Shown in pieces: positions 27,955 through 38,700 of a stretch of 64,000 nt of DNA. The notes under the pieces were generated by a model that did not search any database, was not told the DNA's origin, and worked only from the letters and a program-made list of their open reading frames with translations. The stretch is from Kumtagia ephedrae. Lineage in GTDB: Bacteria; Pseudomonadota; Alphaproteobacteria; Rhizobiales; Rhizobiaceae. The stretch spans positions 1 through 64,000 of the forward strand of contig NZ_PXYK01000023.1 of NCBI RefSeq assembly GCF_003012745.1. The letters are read 5' to 3'. Within the stretch, counting starts at the first letter, position 1. Each line of letters begins with the position of its first letter. The position numbers were made by a program, and so were the translations under genes.

Positions 27955-29396
27955 GACGGAGCCGGCTTGTTGTCAAAGATTATTGCCACTTCTGTGCCCG
28001 TTGATGACGTGTGTAGGTGAAACGACCCTCCTAGGCTCTCGACTCGTTCGCGCAAGCCAGCGAGACCGATGCGACCAGTGCCGACCGAGGTGGGATCAAA
28101 GCCAGGTCCGTCGTCAGAAACGGCGATGGAGAGCGATTGTCCTTTCGTCGTCATTGTCACAACTTGGTGCGCACCGCGGCAGTGTCGATAGCCGTTGTTG
28201 AGGGCCTCCTGAAGAAAACGATAGATGCAGATGCGTCCGGCGGCGGACATCGTCCATGCAGGAGGCGTCAGGTGGCGCCCTACGCTGGTGCCGGTTCGTT
28301 TCTCGTATGAATCGATGGCGTGATTTACGACTTCCAGCACCGTTGCCGTCTCGACCTGAGGCAGGACAAGGCCGTTGCAAATGCTGCGGATTTCCTGCAA
28401 CGCCTCATTCAGCGTCGCTCTGATCGAGGCAACCTCACGTTCACGTACTCGGGTGGGAACCCTTGGGCCAAGTACTGTTGCACTGTCGAGCCGAAGGGAT
28501 GCGAGCGCGACGAGCTGCGCCGGGCCATCATGCAGGTCGGCTCCTAGCCGCCGCAGATATCTTTCGTTCAGTGTGGTGGCACGCTGCGCGGCATTCCTGA
28601 CACGCTCATGCAATTCGCTGTTCTGCTCAAGCAGCGCGCTCAAATCTGCGACTCGGTTCTTCAGATCATGAGCCTGCCGATCTATCGTTCGGCTACCGCG
28701 TAACACCACCGCGTTAAGCGCGAGGAAGAAGACCGCTGTGACTGCTGCAACCGCGAGCCAACTGCGCAACCGTGCGTTCCGAAGTGTCGCCTCAAACTCG
28801 TGCGCGAATTCGAAGAATTCAATCACGGCAACCGGCTCCCCCGACCACGGCTGCAAAATAGGATTGTAGATCTGCAATACTGGACCGGATGCTACCTCTT
28901 CGATTGCCGCGACGGGCTCGTAGTTGGCCACCATCGCGCCGGAGAATGCCCGCCGCAAGCTATCAGACAATCCCAGGCGAAGACCGATGAGACTTTCATC
29001 GTCTGAATAGAGGATCTGACCGTCAGGTCCCCATAAGCGCATTGCGGCAAGGCGGCTGCCGAGCGCTCCTTGTCCGAGGGTCTCGTCGAGCGCGCGCTTT
29101 ACCGCCTCATCGAGAACCAAGCTCCTTTGCATGTCCGGCAGAAGCGGGGCTATGACGCTATCCACATAGAGAGCCGTCGTCGCACCGGCACTGCGGGTCA
29201 CCGCCCGTTCGATAAGCGTGCTTACGACAGCGCCAACCACAAGCATGGCGCACAGAGAAACCAGTCCGCCGATGAAGAAAAACTGAAAGACAAGCGAGCG
29301 GTGATGCCATCGCCGTTTGGGGCGTTCGGTGTTTGAAGGCGCAGTCGCGTCACCGACACCCGTGGGTATACCTCTTTCGGACGTGTCGGCGAACAC
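27951..29396 (-). CDS. NarX/DegS-type sensor histidine kinase
   Basis: A 481-residue membrane kinase. Two membrane segments (about residues 35-60 and 212-232) flank a periplasmic sensor part of about 150 residues. A coiled coil (240-280) leads to a HisKA_3 dimerisation domain with His289 in LGADLHDGPAQLVAL. The ATPase domain follows (RFLQEALNNGYRHC N-box, VSDDGPGFDP G1-box, GLAGLRERVESLGG). Such kinases pair with NarL-type regulators, and the next gene is one. The periplasmic part has no familiar ligand domain, so the stimulus is unknown. Confidence 0.92.
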   Translation of the reverse strand: MFADTSERGIPTGVGDATAPSNTERPKRRWHHRSLVFQFFFIGGLVSLCAMLVVGAVVSTLIERAVTRSAGATTALYVDSVIAPLLPDMQRSLVLDEAVKRALDETLGQGALGSRLAAMRLWGPDGQILYSDDESLIGLRLGLSDSLRRAFSGAMVANYEPVAAIEEVASGPVLQIYNPILQPWSGEPVAVIEFFEFAHEFEATLRNARLRSWLAVAAVTAVFFLALNAVVLRGSRTIDRQAHDLKNRVADLSALLEQNSELHERVRNAAQRATTLNERYLRRLGADLHDGPAQLVALASLRLDSATVLGPRVPTRVREREVASIRATLNEALQEIRSICNGLVLPQVETATVLEVVNHAIDSYEKRTGTSVGRHLTPPAWTMSAAGRICIYRFLQEALNNGYRHCRGAHQVVTMTTKGQSLSIAVSDDGPGFDPTSVGTGRIGLAGLRERVESLGGSFHLHTSSTGTEVAIIFDNKPAPS

Positions 29397-29764
29397 GTTT
29401 CGTCATCCAATCACTTCTGCAGGCGGTTTTCTACCGTCTGGCCGCGCATGCTGGCTTGGAACCTGCTTCCTATGGTCGATGCAAACATTCGAGAGCCGGA
29501 TCAGGTTCCACAAGCGATTGTCCGTTGAGATCGGCATCAAGCCGCGGAACGGTGTCCCTCACGTGAAAGGGTCTCCCCCGTCAGGAATGCAGTCAGCACT
29601 ATGGCGGCCAGGATGCAGGGTGGTTGGGATGCCGTAGAAGACCAGTGCAGAGACTGCAGCTGGGGTGAGCCATCCCGCCAAGAAAAGGGCTGTCGAGCAA
29701 ACCGCGCCGATCGCAATGTTGCTCCCGCCGAGTTCGGCGCGGCCGGCCGGCGCGCCGGCGTGCC
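29397..29764. other. Intergenic beside the autotransporter relic
   Basis: Holds the upstream region of the sensor kinase gene. No gene seen. Short frames from 29601 onward are not in coding register except where the autotransporter relic starts at about 29765. Confidence 0.3.
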
Positions 29765-29903
29765 TAGGGCTTCGACAGCGAGGTGGCGCTGGCCGATGTG
29801 TGGTCGGACAGTAACCGCCGGCGTTGACATCGCCAGCGACAACGGCATGAGTCTGCGCGCCGACTACCACGGCTCCTTCGCCAACGCCTACACCAGCTCC
29901 GGA
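29765..29903 (+). pseudogene. Autotransporter beta-barrel C-terminal relic
   Basis: Codons at 29771-29800 read FDSEVALADV. After a one-base shift near 29800 the sense continues GRTVTAGVDIASDNGMSLRA and DYHGSFANAYTSSG. This parallels the end of the intact autotransporter at 39.5-39.66 kb (FDSEIPLAQVVGRLTAGVDI, DDNGFSLRVDYGGSF, DTYTSHGG), so it is the decayed barrel end of a paralogue. The terminal strand and Phe are gone. Confidence 0.7.
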
Positions 29904-29921
29904 CGGCCTGATCGCTCGGCG

Positions 29922-29989
29922 ATGGACGATTCGCCTCTACTGATCGCTGCGCTCATCGGTGCTATGTTGATTTCGATCATCCTCGCCAG
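29922..29989 (+). pseudogene. Small membrane peptide gene, 3' end lost
   Basis: ATG 29922 starts MDDSPLLIAALIGAMLISII, one membrane segment. It then runs without a stop into the response-regulator relic in another register. It resembles the 39-residue peptide at 62555-62674 (MNDESPILIAALVVGVLL), suggesting one small-protein family. This copy looks truncated by the fusion. Confidence 0.45.
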
Positions 29990-30145
29990 GTGCTGTCGCG
30001 CGATCGCCTCAGCCAGCTCGCGCATAGCCGCGACCTCTACCCTGGCGACCGCAGCATCGACATCCGAATCACGCGCCTGCGCAAGAAGATCGAATTCGAT
30101 CCCGACAAGCCGCGGGTTCTGCTCACAGTCCGGAGCGAATGCCGC
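29987..30145 (+). pseudogene. OmpR-type response regulator, C-terminal relic
   Basis: Codons from about 29990 read VLSRDRLSQLAHSRDLYPGD, then RSIDIRITRLRKKIEFDPDK and PRVLLTVRSECR. These are the recognition helix and wing of an OmpR/PhoB-type DNA-binding domain, with nothing of the receiver domain. It ends in unrelated codons. Plus strand, opposite to the intact OmpR-type gene that follows. Confidence 0.7.
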
Positions 30146-30269
30146 CATGCTGAAGGCGGCGGGACATCGCGCGATGAACAGCGGGCCATTTGCAAGGCAC
30201 CCCCACAGTCCCAACTGACCTTAGACTGCCGAAGAGATCTTGATCGATTTCAACTTTCTTTCCGGTCTC

Positions 30270-30965
30270 TCATTGCACCACGGCAGGTGCCGTAAACGTG
30301 TAGCCGACGCCGTAGACCACCTTGATCGGCACTTGCAGGTTGGTCTGCTCGCCTATCTTGCGGCGAAGGCGACTGACGACGGCATCCAGATGCCGGTTGT
30401 CGAAATGGGTTCTCGGTCGGGCAAGCGTGTCCGCCAGCTTTTCGCGTTCGCAAATGCCGCCGCCATGCTTGCAGAGCGCGCTCACCAGCGCGAATTCGGT
30501 CGCCGTCAGCTTGAGCGAGCGCTGGTTCGGCGCGGTAAGGGTCCAGGTTCTGCTGTCCAGCACCCATTTGTCCCCGGCGCCGTCGGCCACGCCGGCTTGA
30601 TCTCCCGTTCGTCGCAACAGGCTCCGGATCGCTGCCTCGATCTCCCGCAAGGTACTGTGCTTGACGAGATAGATGTCGGCGCCGCTTTCAAATCCGCGGA
30701 CGCGGTCGTCGCTGTCGCCGAGAGCCGTGAGCATGATGATGCCGCAGCGATGGATCCTGCGGATCTCGCCGGCGAGTTCGAATCCGTTACCGTCGGGCAG
30801 CCCGACGTCGAGGATGACGACGTCGGGTCGCTTGTCGTCCGCCAGCGCCCGGCGCAGTCCTTCCGCAGTCGCAATGCCTTCGGCAGTGAAACCGCACAGC
30901 CCTAGGAAATCGACCAGGTCCTTGCGCAGCCGCTGCTCGTCCTCGACGATCAAGATATGCGTCAA
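30270..30965 (-). CDS. OmpR/PhoB-type response regulator
   Basis: 231 residues. The receiver has the acidic pair in IVEDE, phospho-acceptor Asp53 in VVILDVGLPDGNGF, Thr in IMLTALG and Lys in YLVKHST. The C-terminal winged helix (LKLTATEFALVSALCKHGGG, DNRHLDAVVSRLRRKIGEQ, VYGVGYTF) is of the PhoB type. It overlaps the histidine kinase gene by 4 bp (30962-30965). Divergently arranged upstream of the pair is the giant autotransporter, the most likely target; the gap contains a direct repeat suited to tandem OmpR-type dimers. Confidence 0.92.
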   Translation of the reverse strand: MTHILIVEDEQRLRKDLVDFLGLCGFTAEGIATAEGLRRALADDKRPDVVILDVGLPDGNGFELAGEIRRIHRCGIIMLTALGDSDDRVRGFESGADIYLVKHSTLREIEAAIRSLLRRTGDQAGVADGAGDKWVLDSRTWTLTAPNQRSLKLTATEFALVSALCKHGGGICEREKLADTLARPRTHFDNRHLDAVVSRLRRKIGEQTNLQVPIKVVYGVGYTFTAPAVVQ

Positions 30966-32410
30966 GTCATTGCCTCCTCTGGCAGGGCTGGCTCGGCTGC
31001 TTTCCTCGACAATGGCACGCGCGCCACGGCTGCTGTTCCCCGTCCTTCATCGGAGGCCAATTCCAGCGTGCCGCCATGATAGGCCAGAAGCTTGCGGGAC
31101 GAATACAGGCCAAGCCCCGTTCCGCTCCCGGCCTTGGTGTTGGAGGCCCGGAAGAAGCGACGCCCGATCTTGTGCATGTCGGCTTTCGGAATACCGATGC
31201 CGCGATCGCGCACCTGGATGATGACGAGGTCGGATTCGGAGCGGGCATCGATGTGAATGGGCTGATCCTCGGGCGAATATTTGAGGGCGTTGTCGATGAG
31301 ATTGATAACGACGGTAGCCAGCATGTCGGGGTCGGCAAAAATCGAGGTCGCCTCGCCTTCCGTCCTGAAATGCAAGCGCCCACCTCGCCCGGTCATTTCG
31401 AAGTGAAGTTGCACATCGGCGATGAGGGACGCGATCTGCATTGGCTCCGGCCGAAAGCCACTATCGCCGTCGTTGGTCATGAAGCGCTCGATCAGCGAGA
31501 ACAGCCGGTCGAGCGCCTCGCCGATGCCGGCGAGCCGTTCCTTCGTCGCGTCCCGCGACTTGTCGCCGACGAGGCTGATCATGTCGACCGCGTTGCGGAT
31601 GACCGCCAGGGGCGTGCGGAACTCGTGGCTGACGATGCGCATGAAGTCGGCCTGCTCCTCACGCAGGGCGCGTTCGGCATCGAGGCTGGCACTCAATTGG
31701 TTCTCCAGCCTCCGGCGCTCCAGGACTTCCCGGGACAAGGCTTGGTTCTTCTCGCGTACGGCCGCGGAAAGCCGTGAACTGACCATGAAGAGCAGGCAGG
31801 CGAACAAGGCGATCAGGAACAGCGTTCCCTGCAGCAGATACCAGGCATTGCGATTGTTGAGGACCGTGATGTCCTGGGGGGTGGCAGGAAACCAGAATTC
31901 GATAGCGCTGTGTACGATGCTGGCTGCCATATATTCGCCCAGCGCCGCCATCGTAATCCAGCGCAGAAGCCGCGGTTGCGTCCGATCCCGCTGCAGCGCG
32001 ACGCACATCACCGACATCATGATCACCGTGAAGAGCGTCGACGTGTGAACGCGTATGGCAAGATTGCCCGGATCGACGGTGACGGCAATGCTCCAGGCCA
32101 CAACCTGAAAGGCGAGCAGCGAGATGCCGATCCACGTGTAGCGCGGCTGCCCCAGGAAGCGCGCCAGACCTTCGGCGAGCAGGACGAGGCCGAGCTTGAT
32201 GATCGTGTTATGCAGCACGATGGACCATGCCGTCGGCTGCTCGCCTCTGAGAATCATCAGCAGTAGCCCGATGGCGATGGCGGTGTATCCCGCCGCGAGA
32301 AACTTCAGCTCGTAAAGATGGCGCCAGGCCAGCCAGACAAAAATCCACGCGACCGCTTGCAAACTTGCGGTTGCCAGATCGACGACCAGCACTGTCTTGA
32401 GGTCGAGCAT
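30962..32410 (-). CDS. Multi-pass membrane sensor histidine kinase
   Basis: 482 residues from ATG 32410; an in-frame ATG at 32446 would add 12 residues. The N-terminal 215 residues contain about six or seven membrane segments, a 7TM-like integral sensor rather than a periplasmic loop. A linker coiled coil leads to HisKA with the phospho-accepting His262 in RIVSHEFRTPLAVIRNAV. The ATPase domain follows (VVINLIDNALKYSPED, VRDRGIGIP, GSGTGLGLYSSRKLL). It is coupled to the response regulator by a 4-bp overlap. The signal is probably membrane-borne or small and hydrophobic; this is an inference from topology. Confidence 0.9.
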   Translation of the reverse strand: MLDLKTVLVVDLATASLQAVAWIFVWLAWRHLYELKFLAAGYTAIAIGLLLMILRGEQPTAWSIVLHNTIIKLGLVLLAEGLARFLGQPRYTWIGISLLAFQVVAWSIAVTVDPGNLAIRVHTSTLFTVIMMSVMCVALQRDRTQPRLLRWITMAALGEYMAASIVHSAIEFWFPATPQDITVLNNRNAWYLLQGTLFLIALFACLLFMVSSRLSAAVREKNQALSREVLERRRLENQLSASLDAERALREEQADFMRIVSHEFRTPLAVIRNAVDMISLVGDKSRDATKERLAGIGEALDRLFSLIERFMTNDGDSGFRPEPMQIASLIADVQLHFEMTGRGGRLHFRTEGEATSIFADPDMLATVVINLIDNALKYSPEDQPIHIDARSESDLVIIQVRDRGIGIPKADMHKIGRRFFRASNTKAGSGTGLGLYSSRKLLAYHGGTLELASDEGRGTAAVARVPLSRKAAEPALPEEAMT

Positions 32411-32446
32411 GCCCGGTGAATTTGCACAGGGTTCCCGCCGGCGCAA

Positions 32447-32787
32447 GTCACATGCTGCGCAGCATAGTTGGAAGTAAACGAAAGGATGGAAAGTAGAGCA
32501 AAGGGAATATCAGAATGGGCAAGAATTCACAAGAATTGACTGGCCGATCGTTTCGGGCGTCACCGATGCGCCGTCCGAGGAGCGGCCCATGTCGGACGCC
32601 GCAATGCAGGTTTTGGTCAGAATTGAATAGTTTTGTTCGGTAGAATCTCAGGCATCTTTTGCTATCGTCCGCACCATCGCGACCTTGCAATTTTGGTTGG
32701 AGGAGGGCCGAGTCAAGGTTTCCGCGCGCCGGTTGCGGATGCGGCGGAACGGGGCTCGCTTGCTTCATTTTTTGAGGGGCTCATCGC
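32447..32787. promoter_or_regulatory. Divergent promoter region, two-component operon / autotransporter
   Basis: 341 bp with a distinctly A/T-rich block (32460-32545 and 32600-32700). CAAGAATT occurs at 32520-32527 and again at 32530-32537, i.e. 10 bp apart on one DNA face. AGAATTGA recurs near 32620. OmpR-type regulators bind such direct repeats in tandem. A GAGGGG ribosome-binding site precedes the autotransporter start. Confidence 0.45.
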
Positions 32788-35700
32788 ATGAGAGATGCCG
32801 CGCGCACCGGTAAGATCCTTAGAGGACTCGGGCTTTGGGCGGGCGGCGGCATCGCGAGCAAGCACTCATCCGCGGACAGCGGCCGATCAGCCCTCACATC
32901 GAACGCCCTGCATGTGCTGGCCGTCCTGGCCATGGGCCTGTTCGGCACGGCGATGGCCGGTGATGCGCAGGCAGACTGCAACGGATCGGCAACCCAGACC
33001 CTCGATGCGGCCTCCTACGGCTATTCGTGGTCGATCTGCCAAGGCGCCGATGGCGTCGATGATGACGATGAGAAAGACGGCACCGCCGGGGAAAACATAA
33101 ACTTCAACGCCAGCAATGCTGGAGCATACGCGGCTGGCAACCCCCTCCCTTATAGCTCGGAAGGAGCCGACCAGAACGGTGTCATGATGGCACGCACACG
33201 TGGCGGCGATGGCGTCGACGAGGGTGCAGCGGGCGCCGGCGGCACCGTGACCATCATCAATGGCGGCGATATGACCCTGACCAGCCCGAACGATCCAGGC
33301 TCCATCGGCAGTTTGATTTCGGGGCTGAGCTTCGGCGGCGACGGGGATTCAGACAACGACAACTACAAGTCGAGCGGCGGTCATGGCGGAGCCGGGAATA
33401 CGGTGACCATCACCAATTCCGGAACGCTGATCGTGGAATCGATGAGCTCGAATACAGCCAGGGGCATTTCCGGTATCCTTGGCTGGAGCCAGGGCGGCAT
33501 CGGCGGTGAGCAGAACAGCGGTGCGGTCGGCGACCAGGTAGGTGGCAATGGCGGCAGCGGCGGGACCATCAACATCACCAACACCGGCCAGGTGATTCTC
33601 GGCGGCGTGGCTACCCCGCTGAGCGGACTGGACAGTGCCTGGGGGATTGCCGCCAAGTCGATCGGCGGCGCGGGCGGCAACGACAACGGCGCGGGCGGGG
33701 CGGGCGGCTTCATCACAATCACCAACGGCGCGACCGGCGGCGATACCTCGACCGGCGCGATCAGCGTCTACGCCAACGACACCGACAGCGTGCGCGGCAT
33801 CTATGCGCTGAGCCAGGGCAGCGACGGCACCGCATCCTTCGATTCTTCCGACAATGGCGGCGCCGGCGCGGTCGGCGAGGGGATCAACATAAGCACCTAT
33901 GCCGACATAACAATCGTCAGCACCGGCGAGGTGAGCGACGTGTCGGGCGGCCTTTTGGCGATCGGACAGGGCGGCGACGGCGGCACCGGCTACAGTTCGT
34001 CCGACGGAGGCGCCGGTGGTGCCGGCTCCGCCAACGTCGTCACCCTGACGGTCCAGTCTGGCGCCACCGTCTCGACCCAGGGTGACAATATCGCCGGCAT
34101 GGTCGGGCTGAGCCAGGGCGGTCGCGGCGGCGACGGAGCCGACGGCGAGAAGGACAGCTCCGGCGGCACCGGCGGCACCGGCGGCCAGATCCAGATGAAC
34201 AACTACGGCACCATCGAGACGGCGGGCAGCAATGCCTATGGCCTGCTGGGCCAGAGCATCGGCGGCCAGGGCGGCAATGGCGGCGACGACACGGCCGTCG
34301 TCGGCACCAGCGGCGGCGGCGGCTACGGCGGCGATGCTGGCGGTGTCGGCGCCTATATGACCATTGGCTCCAGCATCGCGACGACCGGAGATTTTTCGGC
34401 CGCGGTCACCCTGCATTCGATCGGCGGCGGCGGCGGCACCGGAGGCGATTTTACCGACGTGCTTGGCGGCGGCGGCGGCAATGGCGGCAATGGCGGCAGC
34501 GGCGAAACGGCCACCGTCAACAACGATGGCGGGACGCTCACCACCTTGGGCGACCATTCCTATGGCATCCTGGTGCAGTCGATCGGCGGCAGCGGCGGCA
34601 CCGGCGGCATCGCCGACGGGTTGACGCTGGAACTGGGCGGTGACGGCGGCGACGGCGGGGCTTCTGGAACCGCCAGCGTCCAGAACGCAGGCACGATCAC
34701 CACCGCCGGCTATTCGGCGCACGGCATCGTTGCCCAGTCGATCACCGGCGGCGGCGGCGCTGCCGGTACGGAGGGCGGCATATTGTCGATTGGCGGTTCC
34801 GGCGGGTCCGGGAATCACGCCGGCAATGCGGAGGTCCAGAGCTCGGGCGTCATCAGCACGGCCGGCGACGCGGCCATCGGCATCATATCGCAATCGATCG
34901 GCGGCGGCGGCGGCACTGGCGGCGGTGCGAAGGGCATCGCCACCGTCGGCGGCTCGGGCGGCGCCGGCGGCACCGGCAGCCATGCCGACGTGCTGCTGAC
35001 CGGCGGCTCGATCACCACGCAGGGCGAGATGGCGCATGGGATCATGGCGCAGTCGATCGGCGGCGGCGGCGGCAATGGCGGCAATGTGATCGACCTGTCG
35101 GTCGGCGTTCCGGCGCTGGGCATCGGCGGCACCGCCTCGGGCGGCGGCAGCGGCGGATGGGCGTGCGTCACCAACAAAGATATGAGCGATGATTGTTCCG
35201 CAGGCACTGGAACGCCGCAGGCCGTCACCATAGCCACCGCGGGCTCCGGTGCGCTCGGCATACTTGCGCAGTCGGTCGGCGGCGGCGGCGGCAATGGGGG
35301 CAACGCCACGGGCGGCGATGCCGGGCTCGGCAGCTTCCAGATCGGCGGCGGCGGCGGGGCCGGCGGCTATGCAAATACCGTAACCGTCGGCTTTGACGGC
35401 CTGACGCTGATGACCCAGGGTTCGCACGCCGCGGGCATCGTCGCGCAGTCGATCGGCGGCGGCGGCGGCACCGGCGGATCCGCCAGCTCCTATTCCGCGG
35501 ACATCGGCTTCACGGCGTCGGTGGCGGTCGGCGGCAGCGGCGGCTCCGGCGGCAATGGCGGCGAAGTCGTCGTAGATCTAACCGACAGCAGCATCTACAC
35601 CGGCCAGGGCAGCGGCGACGTGACCGACGCCATCGGCGTGCTCGCGCAGTCGATCGGCGGCGGTGGCGGCAGCGGCGGTTCGTCGGTTGCCGATGCGCTC

Positions 35701-38700
35701 ACCGTGGCGGTGCCGACCGGCGAAGACGTCTCCCTGGCGATGAGCGTGTCCACCGCCGTCGGCGGCAGCGGCGGTTCGGGCGGTTACAGCGAGGCGGTGT
35801 CGCTGACCCTGGACGGCAGCACTGCGGTTTCCACCAAAGGCGATTCATCGCACGGCCTCGTGGCGCAATCGATCGGCGGCGGCGGCGGCAATGGCGGCAG
35901 CGCGTCGACGTTGGCCGCGACCGCCGGCATAGAAGATACGATCAGCGCCGATATCGGCGTCTCGGTCGGCGGCTCGGGCGGCTCGGGCGGGTATGGAGAT
36001 ACAGTCACGGTCGCTCTCAAGGACAGCGCCCTGGTGGCGACAGCCGGTGACTATGCCAATGCGATCGTGGCTCAGTCGATCGGCGGCGGCGGCGGCAACG
36101 GCGGCGTAGGCAGCGTCAACAGCAAGCAGATCGGCAGCGGCTTCAACCTGACGGCAAAAGTCGGGGTCGGTGGCGTGGGCAACAGCGGCTCCGACGGCGG
36201 GACCGTGAATGTCGACCTCGACAGCGGCACGTATCTGCAGACCACCGGGTCCGGCTCGCGCGGCGTGATCGCCCAATCGATCGGCGGTAGCGGCGGCACG
36301 TCTCAGGGCGCGAGCGTCGGCCTGTCGGCCAGCGCCAGCCTGCCCGGCGAAGAAGCCGATGAAGACGAAGAAGGGGAGGGCAGCAGCGCCTTCTCCGCGT
36401 CGGTCGACGTTTCCGTCGGCCGCACCGGCGGCACCGGCGGTTCGGCCGGTGCAGTCAACGTCACCACCGCAGGCCAAATCTACACCGTTGGCGCGGATGC
36501 GGACGGGGTGCTCGCGCAGTCGATCGGCGGCGGCGGCGGGCTGGGTGGCTCGGTGGGGCGGGCCAGTTCCGACGATTCCGAGCCGCTCGACGACGACGGC
36601 GACAGCGAGTGCGACAGCGACGATAGCGATGGCGATGATGGACACGGTTACTGCTTCAACGTCAGTGTCGGCGCCACCATTGACGACGGCGGCACTGGCG
36701 GCACGGCCGCCGGTGGAAACGCCGTCACGCTGACGCATGCCGGCCACATCGCCACCACGGGCGATTGGGCCGACGGCATCGTCGCCCAATCGATCGGCGG
36801 CGGCGGCGGGGCCGGCGGCACGTCCACCGCATCCGGCAGCCAGGCCACGGCCAACATCACCATCGGTGTTGGCGGCAGTGGCGGCGCGGGCGGCGATGGC
36901 GGCACGGTCGACATTACCTTTGACAGTGATAACGGCACCGCTGGCATCAGCACCTCGGGTTATAGCGCCCATGGCGTGCTGCTGCAGTCGATCGGCGGCG
37001 GCGGCGGCCAGGGCGGCGACGGTTCCGATGAGGCGGCCGGCAAGATCACCGTCGGCGGCGGTTTCGGCGGCAGCGGTGGCGTCGGCGGCAGCGGCGCCAA
37101 AGTTACGGTGGGTGAGGGAAGCTGGCTCGCCCTGCAGACCAATGGCGACGACTCCATCGGCCTGCTGGCCCAATCGATCGGCGGCGGCGGCGGTGTCGGC
37201 GGCGCCGGAAGCAGCACCGCCGCGGAGGACGACGATAGCCACACGATCGATCTGGTCGTTGGCGGCAGCGGCGGAATCGGTGGCAGTGGCGGCGAAATCG
37301 ACGTGAACTATGGCGGCGGCGTGGACACCTATGGCGACCGAGCCCATGGCATTGTCGCACAGTCGATCGGCGGCGGTGGCGGCATCGGCGGCGCCGGCGA
37401 GGTCGACAGCATCGGCTCGCTGGTGGTCGGCGGCTCAGGCGGTGGAACAATCAACGGCGGCGTCGTTACGGTTGATCTGACCAACGACAGCTCGATCCAT
37501 ACGAGGGGCCTGGCCGCCCACGGCATCGTTGCCCAGTCGATCGGCGGTGGCGGCGGTATTGGCGGCAGCGCCTCTGGTGCGCCGCTCTCTTTCACGGGCA
37601 ACAGCCCGGGCAGCAACGGCGACGGCTACGACGTTACCGTCGCGGTCGACGGCGGAATCGTCACGAACGGCGACTATTCCTTCGGCGTGCTGGCGCAGTC
37701 CATCGGCGGCGGCGGTGGTTTCGGCGGCAATGCGACGAGCGCCTTCATCGGCTCCAACGGCAATCTCTCGTCTGACGGCAAAAGCGGCGACGTGACGGTC
37801 ACCCTTGATGCCGGCAAGAGCATCCAGGCGACGGGCAAGGACTCGATCGGCATATTCGCGCAAAGTGATGCCGGGACCGACAACAACGGCGTAGTCAATG
37901 TCACCGTCAATGGGTCCGTCACCGGCGGCTCCGGCGACAATGGCGCCGGCATCTGGGTTTCGGGCGGGAAAGACAACGTGGTGACCGTCAATGGAGGCAG
38001 CGTCTCGGCCGCTTCGGGCGTCGCCGTCCAATATTCCGTCGGCAAAAACTCGCCCGCCGGCAGTACCCTGACGGTGGTGAACAACGGCGGTACCGTCAGC
38101 GGCAGTGTCATAAACGCCCTGTCCGTCGAGGCCAAAGTGACGATGGGGGCTCGCTTCGGCCACGACATCTCCGTGTTCAACCAGGCGGACGGCCTGTTGA
38201 CCGACGCCGAGATTTACGAGGCCAACGTGGTCAATCGCGGCCGGCTGGCAATCGGCCACTCCGGCGATGTCGATGCCATCAGAATTACCGGCGATATTAC
38301 GCAGGACGCCGGCGGCGTGCTGGCGGTCGACGCCGACTTTGCCGGCTCCCGCATCGATCGCCTGGCCGTCGAGGGCGACGCCACGCTCGCCGGCAGCTTC
38401 GAGGTGAATGCCGAAAGCGTATTGCCCGGCGTGAAGCTCTCCTTTCTCACCGTCGGAGGCACCCTCGACCATTCGCTGAGCGCCCAGTCGTCGATCTTCG
38501 ACTATGCCGTCACGCAGGCCGGCAACGAGCTGTCGCTGTCGGCGGGTTCGGCCCATTTCGGCGAACCCGGCTTCTCGCTCAGCGAAGACCAGGAGGAGGT
38601 GGCGAGCCACCTCCAGTCGATCTGGGATGCCGGGGGCGGCCCCTTCGGTACGCTGTTCGGCACGCTCGGCTCGCTCGCCGCCAGCGACGGGGGCGGCTAC

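Noticed and set aside
33000..37800. Possible CRISPR-like or tandem DNA array
   Set aside because: The periodic GGCGGCGGCGGC blocks are codons of the QSIGGGGG protein repeat. Spacing varies and there is no conserved direct repeat of 24-40 bp with unique spacers.
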